A stretch of DNA of 64,000 bases. Origin: Thermoactinospora rubra (GTDB lineage: Bacteria > Actinomycetota > Actinomycetes > Streptosporangiales > Streptosporangiaceae). A program made the translations under genes and the position numbers. The notes beneath the pieces were generated by a model. It was not told the origin of the DNA. It made no database searches and saw only the letters and a program-made list of their open reading frames with translations. The DNA is taken from assembly GCF_002093975.1 (NCBI RefSeq), contig NZ_KZ084325.1:62001-126000 (forward strand). The letters run 5' to 3'. Position 1 is the stretch's first letter; each line of letters starts with the position of its first letter. Of the stretch, positions 8,964-18,603 are shown piece after piece.

Positions 8964-9347
8964 ATGAAGAAGCACAACCTGGCCGGCGTCCTGCTCGCCA
9001 GCACCGACCCCGGGCGCCTGGACGCCTGGTACCGGGCGGCCTTCGAGCCCGACAGCCACGCCGAGGTCCAGGGCTACCGGATCCTGACCTACGGCGACTT
9101 CTCGCTCGTGATCGACAGCCGCTCCGACATCGGCGACAAGAATCCCGAGCCGGGCCGCGTCATCTTCAACTTCGACGTCGAGGACGCCCGCGCGGCCGTG
9201 GAGCGGCTGAACGGCCTGGGCACGCCGTGGCTGGCCGAGCTGGAGGACCGCGACGGCAGCCTGTTCGCCACGGCCATCGACCCGGACGGCAACTACGTGC
9301 AGCTCATCCAGCTGAGCGAAGAGGCGAGGGCGGCGATGGGAGGCTGA
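8964..9347 (+). CDS. VOC superfamily protein (glyoxalase/bleomycin-resistance fold)
   Basis: Protein of 127 residues with one VOC unit: two beta-alpha-beta-beta-beta modules beginning with LAGVLLAST and [11 protein letters not shown]. The ending [13 protein letters not shown] is the usual VOC metal-site strand. ATG at 8964 is preceded by AAGGAGGA, so an upstream in-frame ATG at 8907 is rejected. Substrate is unknown, and the first module lacks an obvious metal-binding His. It sits 1 base before a second VOC gene, suggesting one transcript and possibly a hetero-oligomer. Confidence 0.85.
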   Translation: MKKHNLAGVLLASTDPGRLDAWYRAAFEPDSHAEVQGYRILTYGDFSLVIDSRSDIGDKNPEPGRVIFNFDVEDARAAVERLNGLGTPWLAELEDRDGSLFATAIDPDGNYVQLIQLSEEARAAMGG

Positions 9348-9348
9348 C

Positions 9349-9717
9349 ATGTTCCGCACCACCAAGGCCTTCAGCGGCTTCTCCGTCGACGACATCGAGG
9401 CGGCGCGGGCCTTCTACGGCCAGACGCTCGGGATCGACGTGTCGGAGGAGAACGGGATGCTGACCCTGCACATCGCGGGCGATCGCGACATCCTCGTCTA
9501 TCCCAAGGCCAACCATGTCCCGGCCACGTTCACGATCCTCAACTTCCCGGTCGACGACATCGACGCGGCCGTGGACGAGCTCGTGGCGCGCGGGGTGCGC
9601 TTCGAGCGCTACGAGGGCTTCCAGCAGGACGACAAGGGCATCATGCGGGGCGCCGGGCCGCCCATCGCCTGGTTCGCCGACCCGGCGGGCAACATCCTGT
9701 CGGTCATCCAGACGTAG
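9349..9717 (+). CDS. VOC superfamily protein, second copy
   Basis: Protein of 122 residues. It opens with [17 protein letters not shown], the classic VOC first strand-helix, and ends with [16 protein letters not shown]. This wording matches the glyoxalase/bleomycin-resistance family more closely than the gene before it. GGGAGG lies just upstream of its ATG. Metal-ligand positions are partly substituted, so catalytic activity is uncertain. It is probably co-transcribed with the preceding VOC gene and is followed by a strong hairpin. Confidence 0.87.
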   Translation: MFRTTKAFSGFSVDDIEAARAFYGQTLGIDVSEENGMLTLHIAGDRDILVYPKANHVPATFTILNFPVDDIDAAVDELVARGVRFERYEGFQQDDKGIMRGAGPPIAWFADPAGNILSVIQT

Positions 9718-9732
9718 GGCTTGCCCGCCTTG

Positions 9733-9816
9733 GGGACACGTGCCGATCGCCCAGGGAGCCCTGGCTCGCGCGGCACGCCGCGGCCAGCTCGCTGGGACAC
9801 GTGCCGATCGCCCAGG
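9733..9816. repeat. 23-bp direct repeat, two copies
   Basis: The identical 23-mer that starts GGGACACGTGCC and ends GATCGCCCAGG occurs at 9733-9755 and 9794-9816, 61 bases apart start to start. Each copy contains the palindrome CACGTG. Both lie between the convergent VOC and uvrB genes. They could be decayed duplicate sequence or part of a termination region. Confidence 0.7.
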
Positions 9817-9850
9817 CAGTCCTGGCCGGGGTCCTGGCCGAGTCCTCGCC

Positions 9851-9885
9851 GGGTCCTGGCCGCCGGCTTCCGGCGGCCAGGACCC
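9851..9885. terminator. Bidirectional terminator hairpin between VOC gene and uvrB
   Basis: A perfect 15-bp stem (GGGTCCTGGCCGCCG pairing with its complement) closes a 5-base loop. It lies between two convergent genes. There is no T-run, as is normal for GC-rich actinomycetes. Confidence 0.8.
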
Positions 9886-9982
9886 TGTCCGTCCAGGGGC
9901 TTTCGTCCAGGCCGGCGTCCGCGCTGTCAGCGGGTGCGCGTGATCGAGACGTGCTGTCGCGGCGAAGACGGCCTGCCCGGCG

Positions 9983-12091
<2,109 letters not shown>

Positions 12092-12144
12092 AGAGCCCAC
12101 TGTAGGTGCTGGCGGCGACAATTCCGCGGGCCGGCCGTACGGCG

Positions 12145-12378
12145 CTAGGCGGACCGCTCCCCGATGCGCGGGAACGGCGTGAGCGAGAAGACCACCTCCA
12201 CCGGCACCTCGAAGTACTCGGCGATGCGCAACGCCAGGTACAGCGACGGGCTGTACTCGCCGCGCTCCAGGTATCCCACCGTCTGGTAGTGGACGCCCAG
12301 CGCTTCGGCCAGCTGCCGGCGCGTGACGCCCCGCTCCGCGCGGAGCAGGGCGATGCGGTTGTAGACGGTCTCGCTCAT
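12145..12378 (-). CDS. Small XRE-family helix-turn-helix regulator
   Basis: Protein of 77 residues that is essentially one Cro/C1-type [23 protein letters not shown] followed by [20 protein letters not shown]. Such short proteins resemble the YozG/YgzD type of regulator that often accompanies ABC exporters and membrane proteins. It is the last gene of an operon with the ABC ATPase and permease upstream. Its start codon lies at the end of a ladder of three near-identical ATGAGCGA start contexts, described separately. Confidence 0.88.
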   Translation of the reverse strand: MSETVYNRIALLRAERGVTRRQLAEALGVHYQTVGYLERGEYSPSLYLALRIAEYFEVPVEVVFSLTPFPRIGERSA

Positions 12379-12409
12379 GACGTTTCGCTCATGACAGGGT
12401 CTCGCTCAT
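12376..12409 (-). promoter_or_regulatory. Tandem start-codon ladder before the XRE gene
   Basis: Read on the minus strand, the context ATGAGCGA(G/A)AC occurs three times, with ATGs at 12409, 12392 and 12378. The first frame encodes MSETLS and the second MSETS. Each ends in a TGA that overlaps the next ATG (TCATGA), and the third is the real gene (MSETVYN). The layout would let ribosomes stop and restart twice before reaching the regulator. Confidence 0.6.
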
Positions 12410-12425
12410 GACAGGCCCCATCTTC

Positions 12426-13283
12426 TCAGCCGATGCGCTGCATCGCCCGCTCCCGCCGCGCCTGCATGGCCGAGCCGGACTCCCGGCGCGCCATCCGCCG
12501 CAGGATGGGCGGCGCGAGCAGGAACCCGGCGACGGCCCAGGCCGCCAGCACCGCCACGGCCGTGCCGGGACGCCACGAGCCGCCGATCTCCGCCGCGGCG
12601 GCCGAGTCGGGCAGCAGGCCGGAGCGGACGCCCGCCCCGAGCCAGTACAGCGGGAAGACCTGCGCGACCGCCTGCATCCAGCCGGCCAGCGCGGTGATGG
12701 GGTAGAAGATCCCGGAGATCGCGGTGAGCACGCCGCCGGTCAGCATGGTCAGCCCCGCGGCGCCCTGCGGGCTCCTGGCGAGGGAGCCGACGATGGCGCC
12801 CCACGGCTGGGTGGCGGCCATGCCCAGCAGCACGAAGCCCAGCACGGACAGCCACCCGCCCAGGCCCGCCCCCGTCAGCGAGGGCACGAGGATCAGCCCG
12901 GCCGCCACGATGAGCGCCAGGCTCAGCAGGCCGCTCAGCGACAGCCCCACCGCCCGCCCGACCAGGTAGCCGGCCATCCCGTGCGGCAACGCCTTGCAGC
13001 GCAGCAGCGTGCCGTCCTCCCGCTCGACGGCCAGGGTGCCGACGGTGGAGATCAGCCCGTTGAATCCGGCCATCATGCCGATCACGCTCGGCAGGGTGAA
13101 GGCGGCCAGCGGCAGCGAGGTGCCCTCGACCGTGCCGTCGCGCTGGAAGAACAGCACGACCACCACCGCCACGGTGAAGAAGGCGTTGAAGCCCATCTCC
13201 TGGGGGTCGCGCAGGCTGTGCCGGAACTCGATCCAGGCCCGGGACAGCCCCAGCCGGGCCGCGTGCGCCGTGGGGTTGGTCAC
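12426..13283 (-). CDS. ABC-2 type transporter permease
   Basis: Integral membrane protein of 285 residues with about six hydrophobic helices, ordered as in ABC-2 exporter permeases. The N-terminus carries the amphipathic AWIEFRHSLRDPQEMGFNAF, and AVEREDGTLLRCKALP, a typical ABC-2 coupling segment, follows. It pairs with the ATPase encoded just upstream: its GTG start overlaps the ATPase stop by 4 bp. The substrate is unknown; drug or lipid export is usual for this class. Confidence 0.88.
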   Translation of the reverse strand: MTNPTAHAARLGLSRAWIEFRHSLRDPQEMGFNAFFTVAVVVVLFFQRDGTVEGTSLPLAAFTLPSVIGMMAGFNGLISTVGTLAVEREDGTLLRCKALPHGMAGYLVGRAVGLSLSGLLSLALIVAAGLILVPSLTGAGLGGWLSVLGFVLLGMAATQPWGAIVGSLARSPQGAAGLTMLTGGVLTAISGIFYPITALAGWMQAVAQVFPLYWLGAGVRSGLLPDSAAAAEIGGSWRPGTAVAVLAAWAVAGFLLAPPILRRMARRESGSAMQARRERAMQRIG

Positions 13284-14155
13284 CGCTCCTCCTTCATCAC
13301 CATGGCCATGTAGGTGTCCTCCAGGGTCGCCCGCCGTACCTCCAGGTCCTGGACGGCCTCGCCGTACTGGGCGAACAGGCCGCGCACGAAACCGGTGGCG
13401 TCGTCGGTGGCGTGCACGAAGTGCTCCCCGCCGACGCTCCAGCGCACCTGCGCCTCGCGGGCGACCTGGCGGGCCAGCTGGTCGGCGCTGCCGTCGGCGA
13501 CGATCGCGCCCTGGTTGAGGATGAGGATCCGGTCGGCCAGCTTCTCGGCCTCGTCCAGGTCGTGCGTGGTCAGCAGGATCGTGGTCTCCTCCAGGTCCGA
13601 CAGCCGGTGCATCAGGTCGTGGAAGTCGCGCCGGGCGTGCGGGTCGAACCCGGCGGTGGGCTCGTCCAGGAACAGCAGCTCGGGGCGGCCCACGATGCCG
13701 ATCGCCACGTCCAGGCGGCGGCGCTGGCCGCCCGACAGCCTGGAGATCCGCTGGTCGGCGTGCTCGCCCAGGCCGACGGCGGCCACGAGCTCGTCGGTGT
13801 CGAGGGGCCGGCGGTAGGGCTCGTAGTAGCGGCCCATGTGGTGGAGCAGGTCGCGGACCTTCCACTTGCCGTGGTCCCGCCAGGACTGCAGGACCACGCC
13901 CACGCGGGCGCGCCAGGCCTCGTCGCCGCGGGCGGGGTCGACCCCGAGCACGCTGACCTCGCCGCCGGAGCGCATGCGGAAGCCCTCGAGGATCTCGATG
14001 GTGGTGGTCTTGCCCGCGCCGTTGGGCCCGAGCAGCACGATGACCTCGCCCCGCCGTACGGTGAAGTCCACGCCCTTGAGCACGTTGGTCTGGCCGTACG
14101 TCATCCGAAGATCACGGACCTCGATCACCGCCGTGTCCAGCGATGTAGCACTCAT
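13280..14155 (-). CDS. ABC transporter ATP-binding protein (exporter type)
   Basis: ATPase of 291 residues. It has Walker [13 protein letters not shown], signature LSGGQRRRLDVAIGI, Walker B LLFLDEPTAGFDP and the H-loop LLTTHDLDEAEKL, followed by a C-terminal extension of about 70 residues usual in DrrA/CcmA-type exporters. It forms a three-gene operon with the permease and the XRE regulator. No ribosome-binding site precedes the ATG. Instead a TATAAA lies six bases upstream, so the message is probably leaderless. An imperfect dyad overlaps that -10 box and the start codon. Confidence 0.93.
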   Translation of the reverse strand: MSATSLDTAVIEVRDLRMTYGQTNVLKGVDFTVRRGEVIVLLGPNGAGKTTTIEILEGFRMRSGGEVSVLGVDPARGDEAWRARVGVVLQSWRDHGKWKVRDLLHHMGRYYEPYRRPLDTDELVAAVGLGEHADQRISRLSGGQRRRLDVAIGIVGRPELLFLDEPTAGFDPHARRDFHDLMHRLSDLEETTILLTTHDLDEAEKLADRILILNQGAIVADGSADQLARQVAREAQVRWSVGGEHFVHATDDATGFVRGLFAQYGEAVQDLEVRRATLEDTYMAMVMKEER

Positions 14156-14170
14156 GCTCTATTTATAGCA
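14155..14170 (-). promoter_or_regulatory. Leaderless promoter with overlapping dyad, ABC exporter operon
   Basis: On the minus strand TATAAA (14167-14162) is separated from the ATG by six bases, which puts the predicted transcription start on the start codon. The same bases form the near-perfect dyad TGCTCTA-TT-TATAGCA (one mismatch), a plausible operator. The best -35 candidate 18 bases upstream (TTCTGC) is weak. Confidence 0.5.
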
Positions 14171-14216
14171 CATCTACTACATATCGCAGAAGGTCTGTGA
14201 TGCCCCGTGAATCTTC

Positions 14217-14273
14217 TTGCAAGCGATCAGCAAGTCTGGATAGATACGGTCGGAATCGCCCTGACGGCGATTC
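14217..14273 (+). promoter_or_regulatory. Promoter candidate and leader hairpin of the SPFH operon
   Basis: TTGCAA (14217-14222) and TAGATA (14241-14246) are 18 bp apart and could be -35 and -10 boxes. Shortly after, GAATCGCC (14253-14260) and GGCGATTC (14266-14273) form a perfect 8-bp inverted repeat with a 5-base loop, ending 21 bases before the start codon. This could be an operator or an RNA hairpin in the 5' leader. Confidence 0.4.
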
Positions 14274-14294
14274 AGCCCCCCAAAGAGAGGCGCG

Positions 14295-15881
14295 ATGTCA
14301 CAACCGAAACAGCGACTGGCCCAAGCCGGCCAGGGCATAGTCCAGGCCGTCGCCCAGGGCGGCGACGTGCGGCAGGCCGTCGGACAGGCCATGGGCCAGG
14401 TGATGAACGAGGTCGGCGCCCTGCAGCAGGCCGGGCCCGGCTTCGCGCTCAACCCCCACGACTTCGCCGCCGCCCGCGATTCCGGCCTGTCCGTCGGCAC
14501 CCTCATCGAGGCTCGGACCGTCTCGCTCAGCGAGGCGGGCGAGGTGCTCAGCCGCAGCTTCGCCAAGGACGGCATGCACGTCATCTCGCCCGTGGTGATC
14601 CCCAAGGGCAGCACCGCCAAGGTGCTCGTCCCGCTCGTCGTGCTCGTCGCGCTCGGCCTGGTCGGGGCGCTCGGCGGCGTCCTGCCGTACGTCGACGTGC
14701 TGTTCGGCCCGCACTACTGGGCGGTGCTGGTGCTGGCGGCGGCGTTCTTGTGGTGGCGGCGCAGCGTGGTCATGGTGCCCGACGGCTGCAAGGCGCTGAT
14801 CACCAAGTTCGGCAAGCTCGTCCAGATCGCCGAGCCGGGCCGGGTGACGCTGTTCAACCCCTGGAAGCGCGTCAGCTACATCGTCAACACCACGCGCGAG
14901 TACCCCTTCAACGCGCCCATCCGCGAGGCGCCCACCCAGCAGGGCGTCAAGGCCAGCGTCGACCTGTTCCTGCAGTTCCGCATCGAGAACCCCGCCGAGT
15001 TCATCTTCGTGCTCGGCTCGGTCAGCGGCTTTTCCTCCAAGCTGCAGAACGCCATCAGCGAGGTGACGCGCAGCCTCATCTACGCCCAGCGCGCCGAGGA
15101 GATCTACGACCTGGTCGGCGAGAGCACCCAGGGCATGCTGGAGTCGCTCAACCAGCAGTTCCTGCCCGCCGTACGGCTCACCGACGTCAACATCACCCAC
15201 GCCGAGCCCTCCAGCCAGGAGTACCGCATGGACCTGGCCGCGCCCGAGATGGTGCGCGTGGCCAAGGAGGCCTACACCTACGAGTACGAGCTGCAGCTGC
15301 GCAAGGAGCAGAACGAGGGCGACCTGGTCAAGGAGCTCGCCGGGCTGCAGGAGGAGCTCAGCGCCATCCAGGCCGAGATCGCCGCCTACCAGGCCCGCAT
15401 GGACACCGCACTGGAACGCCAGACCCACCAGGCCACGGCCCTGGCCCGGCAGCGCCTGGTGGAGGCCGAGTCCACCGCCAAGGCCAACGCCGCCCTCCTG
15501 GAGGCCCAGGCGCTGGACATCCGGGCGCTGAGCGCGGCCGAGGCGCCGGAGATCCTCGACTACCGCTTCCAGCAGGACCTGCTGGACAAGCTGGAGTCCG
15601 TCGCCGCCCGCCTGCCTCAGGTGGTGCAGGTCGGCGACGAGGCCGACATCGACTTCCTGGCGCTGGCCCAGCAGCTCGTGGGCGGCAGGGGCGCCGCCCT
15701 GTTCTCCCCCGAGGACATGGCCGCCATCCGGGGGCGGCTGGACGAGATCGCCAGGCGCGTGTCGGAACGCACGCCCGAGATCGCTTCGTTGCTCAGCCGT
15801 ACGGCCGAGGAGACCGGCGCCGAACCGCCGGACCCCGAGGCCACCATCGTCCACCAGCTGCCGGGAAGTGAGGCCCGATGA
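14295..15881 (+). CDS. SPFH domain protein (stomatin/prohibitin/flotillin), long form
   Basis: Protein of 528 residues. A variable N-terminus (about 110 residues) precedes two adjacent membrane helices (VLVPLVVLVALGLVGALGGV and the following AVLVLAAAFLWW). An SPFH domain then runs to about residue 330 (VVMVPDGCKALITKFGKLVQ, VDLFLQFRIENPAEFIF). After it come a long Glu/Gln/Ala-rich coiled coil and a C-terminal tail. SPFH proteins build membrane-bound rings or microdomains. It heads a tightly coupled three-gene operon: its stop overlaps the next start by 4 bp. A partner role with the second SPFH protein is inferred from the coupling. Confidence 0.87.
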   Translation: MSQPKQRLAQAGQGIVQAVAQGGDVRQAVGQAMGQVMNEVGALQQAGPGFALNPHDFAAARDSGLSVGTLIEARTVSLSEAGEVLSRSFAKDGMHVISPVVIPKGSTAKVLVPLVVLVALGLVGALGGVLPYVDVLFGPHYWAVLVLAAAFLWWRRSVVMVPDGCKALITKFGKLVQIAEPGRVTLFNPWKRVSYIVNTTREYPFNAPIREAPTQQGVKASVDLFLQFRIENPAEFIFVLGSVSGFSSKLQNAISEVTRSLIYAQRAEEIYDLVGESTQGMLESLNQQFLPAVRLTDVNITHAEPSSQEYRMDLAAPEMVRVAKEAYTYEYELQLRKEQNEGDLVKELAGLQEELSAIQAEIAAYQARMDTALERQTHQATALARQRLVEAESTAKANAALLEAQALDIRALSAAEAPEILDYRFQQDLLDKLESVAARLPQVVQVGDEADIDFLALAQQLVGGRGAALFSPEDMAAIRGRLDEIARRVSERTPEIASLLSRTAEETGAEPPDPEATIVHQLPGSEAR

Positions 15882-17083
15882 GCCGCGAGTTCTCCAAGAT
15901 CAAGGAATCTCTCGCCTCCTGGTCGGAGATCCGGCAGCTGCTGCGGGGCGGCGAGCAGGGCCAGCTGGTCCCGGTCGTCATCCCCAAGGACCGGCGCGGC
16001 TTCGCCTGGATCGCGCTGGTGTTCCTGGCGCTGTACGCCGCCGGGTCGCTCACCCTGTACGGCATCGTCGCCGGAGTGGCGCTGCTGGCGGTCGCGCTCG
16101 TGTGGATGTGGCGCCGGGCGATCATCGAGATCGAGGAGGGCACCACCGGCGTGCGCAGCCGGTGGGGCGCCATCGTCGGCACGCTGCCGCCGGGACGCCA
16201 CTACCTGTGGCTGCCGTGGGACCGGGTGGACGCGGTGGTCGACACCTCCACCGAGATCCCCTACTCCGCGCCGATCGTGGCCTGCCCCACGGCCGAGAAC
16301 GTGCCGCTGAAGTCGATCGAGTTCTTCCTGAAGTTCCGCATCGTCGACCCGGTGGCGTTCGTCCGCACGATCGGGGCGGGCAACTTCGACCTGGTGCTGT
16401 CCAGCGCCGTGCAGGACGCCATCCGCCAGCGCGGCCGCCGGGTGCACACCGAGCGCGCCTACGACCTGCGCGGCTCGGACGTGGGCGACATGCAGGAGGC
16501 GCTGAACCGGCAGCTGGGCCGGTACGGCGTGCGCATCACCGGGGCCAACATCCCCGACGTGCAACTGCCCGACCAATACCAGCAGCACCTGGCCACCCGG
16601 GAGAAGGTCGCCAAGGAGCTGTCGGCCTACGAGCGCGAGTGGGAGCTGACCCGCAAGCGCCGCATCGACACGCTCAAGATGGAGATCGAGCGGGCCAAGA
16701 AGACCAGGGACGCGCGCATCGTCGAGGTCAAGGCCGCGCTCAACAAGGCGCGCAAGGACGTCGCCCGCATGCTGGAGGAGCAGGAGACCGAGGCCCAGCG
16801 GGTGCGCTGGGAGATCGAGGCGCGCGGCCGCGCCGAGCTGACCGCCGCCGAGAACGAGGCCAAGGCGCTGCGCCGGCTGGCGGAGTCCTACCGCGACAAC
16901 CGCGCGGTCCTGCAGTACGAGCTGGCCCGCCGCAGGCTCGACGTGGGCGCCAAGCTGGCGGAGAATGCCCCGCAGCCCCTCGTCGTCCGCACGCGCGGCG
17001 GCTCGGAGGACTCGGCCCTGTCCACCCTGCTGCTCGCGCAGCTGCTCCCGAGGCTGTCCGCCAACGGGAACCAAGCCACCTAG
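15878..17083 (+). CDS. SPFH domain protein, second member
   Basis: Protein of 401 residues with two membrane segments near residues 45-75, then an SPFH domain (IEEGTTGVRSRWGAIVGTLP, IEFFLKFRIVDPVAFV). A highly charged coiled coil (KRRIDTLKMEIERAKKTRDA) and an Ala/Glu-rich helix follow. It shares its domain order with the preceding protein but is clearly diverged. Two adjacent SPFH genes suggest a hetero-oligomeric ring, as with bacterial HflK/HflC. It is not HflKC itself, because the motifs and lengths differ and no FtsH is nearby. Confidence 0.86.
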   Translation: MSREFSKIKESLASWSEIRQLLRGGEQGQLVPVVIPKDRRGFAWIALVFLALYAAGSLTLYGIVAGVALLAVALVWMWRRAIIEIEEGTTGVRSRWGAIVGTLPPGRHYLWLPWDRVDAVVDTSTEIPYSAPIVACPTAENVPLKSIEFFLKFRIVDPVAFVRTIGAGNFDLVLSSAVQDAIRQRGRRVHTERAYDLRGSDVGDMQEALNRQLGRYGVRITGANIPDVQLPDQYQQHLATREKVAKELSAYEREWELTRKRRIDTLKMEIERAKKTRDARIVEVKAALNKARKDVARMLEEQETEAQRVRWEIEARGRAELTAAENEAKALRRLAESYRDNRAVLQYELARRRLDVGAKLAENAPQPLVVRTRGGSEDSALSTLLLAQLLPRLSANGNQAT

Positions 17084-17092
17084 GAGAAACCC

Positions 17093-17866
17093 ATGGTCTT
17101 TCGCAAGCTGATGGCCGCGTTCGGCGCGGGCGTCGAGGTCGACACCGTCCTGCACTCCACCAGCGTCCGGCCCGGCGAGCTGCTGCGCGGCACCGTCAAC
17201 TTCCGCGGCGGCGGCTCGGACTACAAGGTCGAGGGCATCTTCATCGACCTGACGGCCGTGGTGGAGGTCGAAAGCGGCGACAACGAGTACCGCAGCACCT
17301 ACAGCTTCCTGCACCAGCAGGTGGCCGGGGCGTTCCAGCTGGCCGCGGGCGCCGCGCACAGCCAGCCGTTCGAGATCCCGATCCCGTGGGAGACGCCGAT
17401 CAGCGCCATCGGCGGCCACCCGCTGCACGGCATGAAGCTCGGCGTGCAGACCGAGCTGGCCCTGGCCGGGGCGCTGGACAAGGGCGACCTGGACCCGCTG
17501 TTCGTCAACCCGCTGCCCGCGCAGGAGTACATCATCGCCGCGCTGGACCGCATGGGCTTCCAGTTCAAGAAGGCCGACCTGGAGCGCGGCACGCTGTACG
17601 GCTCGACGATGCCGTTCTTCCAGGAGATCGAGTACTACGCGGGCGGCCAGTGGCGCCGCTACTTCAACGAGCTGGAGCTGACCTTCATCGCCGGTCCCTC
17701 GCAGATGGACGTCATCCTGGAGGCCGACAAGCGCGGCGGCTTCCTGACCTCCGGCCAGGACGCCTACAACCGCTTCACGGTCCGCTACACCGATCCGCCC
17801 GGCTCGGCCGACCAGGCGCTGCAGCGCGGCCTGGAGGCCATGGCGCGCCACCGCGGCTGGTTCTAG
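17093..17866 (+). CDS. Spo0M family (sporulation-control) protein
   Basis: Soluble protein of 257 residues of the Spo0M/SpoOM family, with an arrestin-like beta-sandwich. The start (MVFRKLMAAFGAGVEVDTVL) and the VRPGELLRGTVNFRGG segment are diagnostic. In Bacillus, Spo0M influences sporulation and cell shape; actinobacterial function is unknown. AGGAG lies 6 bases before the ATG. The gene follows the second SPFH gene by 9 bp and ends the operon at a strong hairpin. Arrestin-like and SPFH proteins encoded together suggest a membrane scaffold with a cytosolic adaptor, which is inference. Confidence 0.9.
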   Translation: MVFRKLMAAFGAGVEVDTVLHSTSVRPGELLRGTVNFRGGGSDYKVEGIFIDLTAVVEVESGDNEYRSTYSFLHQQVAGAFQLAAGAAHSQPFEIPIPWETPISAIGGHPLHGMKLGVQTELALAGALDKGDLDPLFVNPLPAQEYIIAALDRMGFQFKKADLERGTLYGSTMPFFQEIEYYAGGQWRRYFNELELTFIAGPSQMDVILEADKRGGFLTSGQDAYNRFTVRYTDPPGSADQALQRGLEAMARHRGWF

Positions 17867-17883
17867 CCGGCCGGTACGGCAGG

Positions 17884-17931
17884 CGTCGTCCCGGCGCCAT
17901 CCCGATGAGCGGGGAGGGCGCCGGGACGACG
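17884..17931. terminator. Terminator between spo0M-like gene and coaE
   Basis: A perfect 15-bp inverted repeat (CGTCGTCCCGGCGCC and its complement) closes an 18-base loop that can itself pair (TCCC with GGGA). It lies between convergent genes and may serve both. Confidence 0.8.
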
Positions 17932-17944
17932 AGGTTCGCGGCGA

Positions 17945-18556
17945 TCATCCGGGGACGCGGGCCGTCAGCTCCTCCCACACCTCGCGGACGCGGGCGTCCA
18001 GCTCCTCCAGCGTGTCCTCGTTGACGATCACGATGTCGGCGACCGCCAGCCGTTCCTCGCGCGAGGCCTGGGCGGCCATGCGCGAGCGCGCCTCGGCCTC
18101 CGCCATGCCCCGGTGCTCGCGCAGCCGCCGGATCCGCGTCTCGTCGCCGGCGTCCACGACGATCACCACGTCGTACATGGGCGCCAGCTTGTTCTCGGCC
18201 AGCAGCGGCACGTCGTAGACCACGATCGCGTCGCCGGCCGCCTGGCTCTGCAGCTCGGCCACGCGCTCGCCGACCAGCGGGTGGACGATGCCGTTGAGCG
18301 TGGCGAGCTTGTCGGGGTCGTTGAACACGATCGAGCCGAGCTTCTCCCGGTTCAGCGTGCCGTCCTCGCGCAGCACCCCCTCGCCGAAGGCCGCCACGAC
18401 CCTGGCCAGCCCCTCGGTGCCGGGCTCCACCACCTCGCGGGCGATCTTGTCGGCGTCGATCACGACCGCGCCCAGCTCGTCCAGCCGCCTGGACACCTCG
18501 CTCTTGCCCGACCCGATCCCGCCGGTCAGCCCCACCTTCAGCACGGTCGCCAGCAT
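17945..18556 (-). CDS. coaE: Dephospho-CoA kinase
   Basis: Enzyme of 203 residues that phosphorylates the 3' hydroxyl of dephospho-CoA, the last step of coenzyme A synthesis. P-loop [15 protein letters not shown] is at residues 8-22. [17 protein letters not shown] carries the catalytic Asp, and the CoaE lid region [18 protein letters not shown] is intact. The length is typical of the single-domain form; there is no fused C-terminal domain such as that of the mycobacterial enzyme. ATG at 18556 has AGGAG four bases away, and an internal GTG at 18544 is an alternative. Position near rpsA and uvrB matches other actinobacteria. Confidence 0.97.
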   Translation of the reverse strand: MLATVLKVGLTGGIGSGKSEVSRRLDELGAVVIDADKIAREVVEPGTEGLARVVAAFGEGVLREDGTLNREKLGSIVFNDPDKLATLNGIVHPLVGERVAELQSQAAGDAIVVYDVPLLAENKLAPMYDVVIVVDAGDETRIRRLREHRGMAEAEARSRMAAQASREERLAVADIVIVNEDTLEELDARVREVWEELTARVPG

Positions 18557-18569
18557 ACGGCTCCTGACA

Positions 18570-18593
18570 GGGTCATGACCCGATCGTTACGAT
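18570..18593 (+). promoter_or_regulatory. Palindrome and -10 box of the two-TM/cupin/IMPase cassette
   Basis: GGGTCATGACCC (18570-18581) is a perfect 12-bp palindrome between divergent coaE and the cassette. TACGAT at 18588-18593 fits an actinobacterial -10 box 10 bases before the chosen ATG. The palindrome would lie at about -20 to -30 of that promoter, a normal operator position. Confidence 0.4.
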
Positions 18594-18603
18594 GGGGAGC
18601 GAG

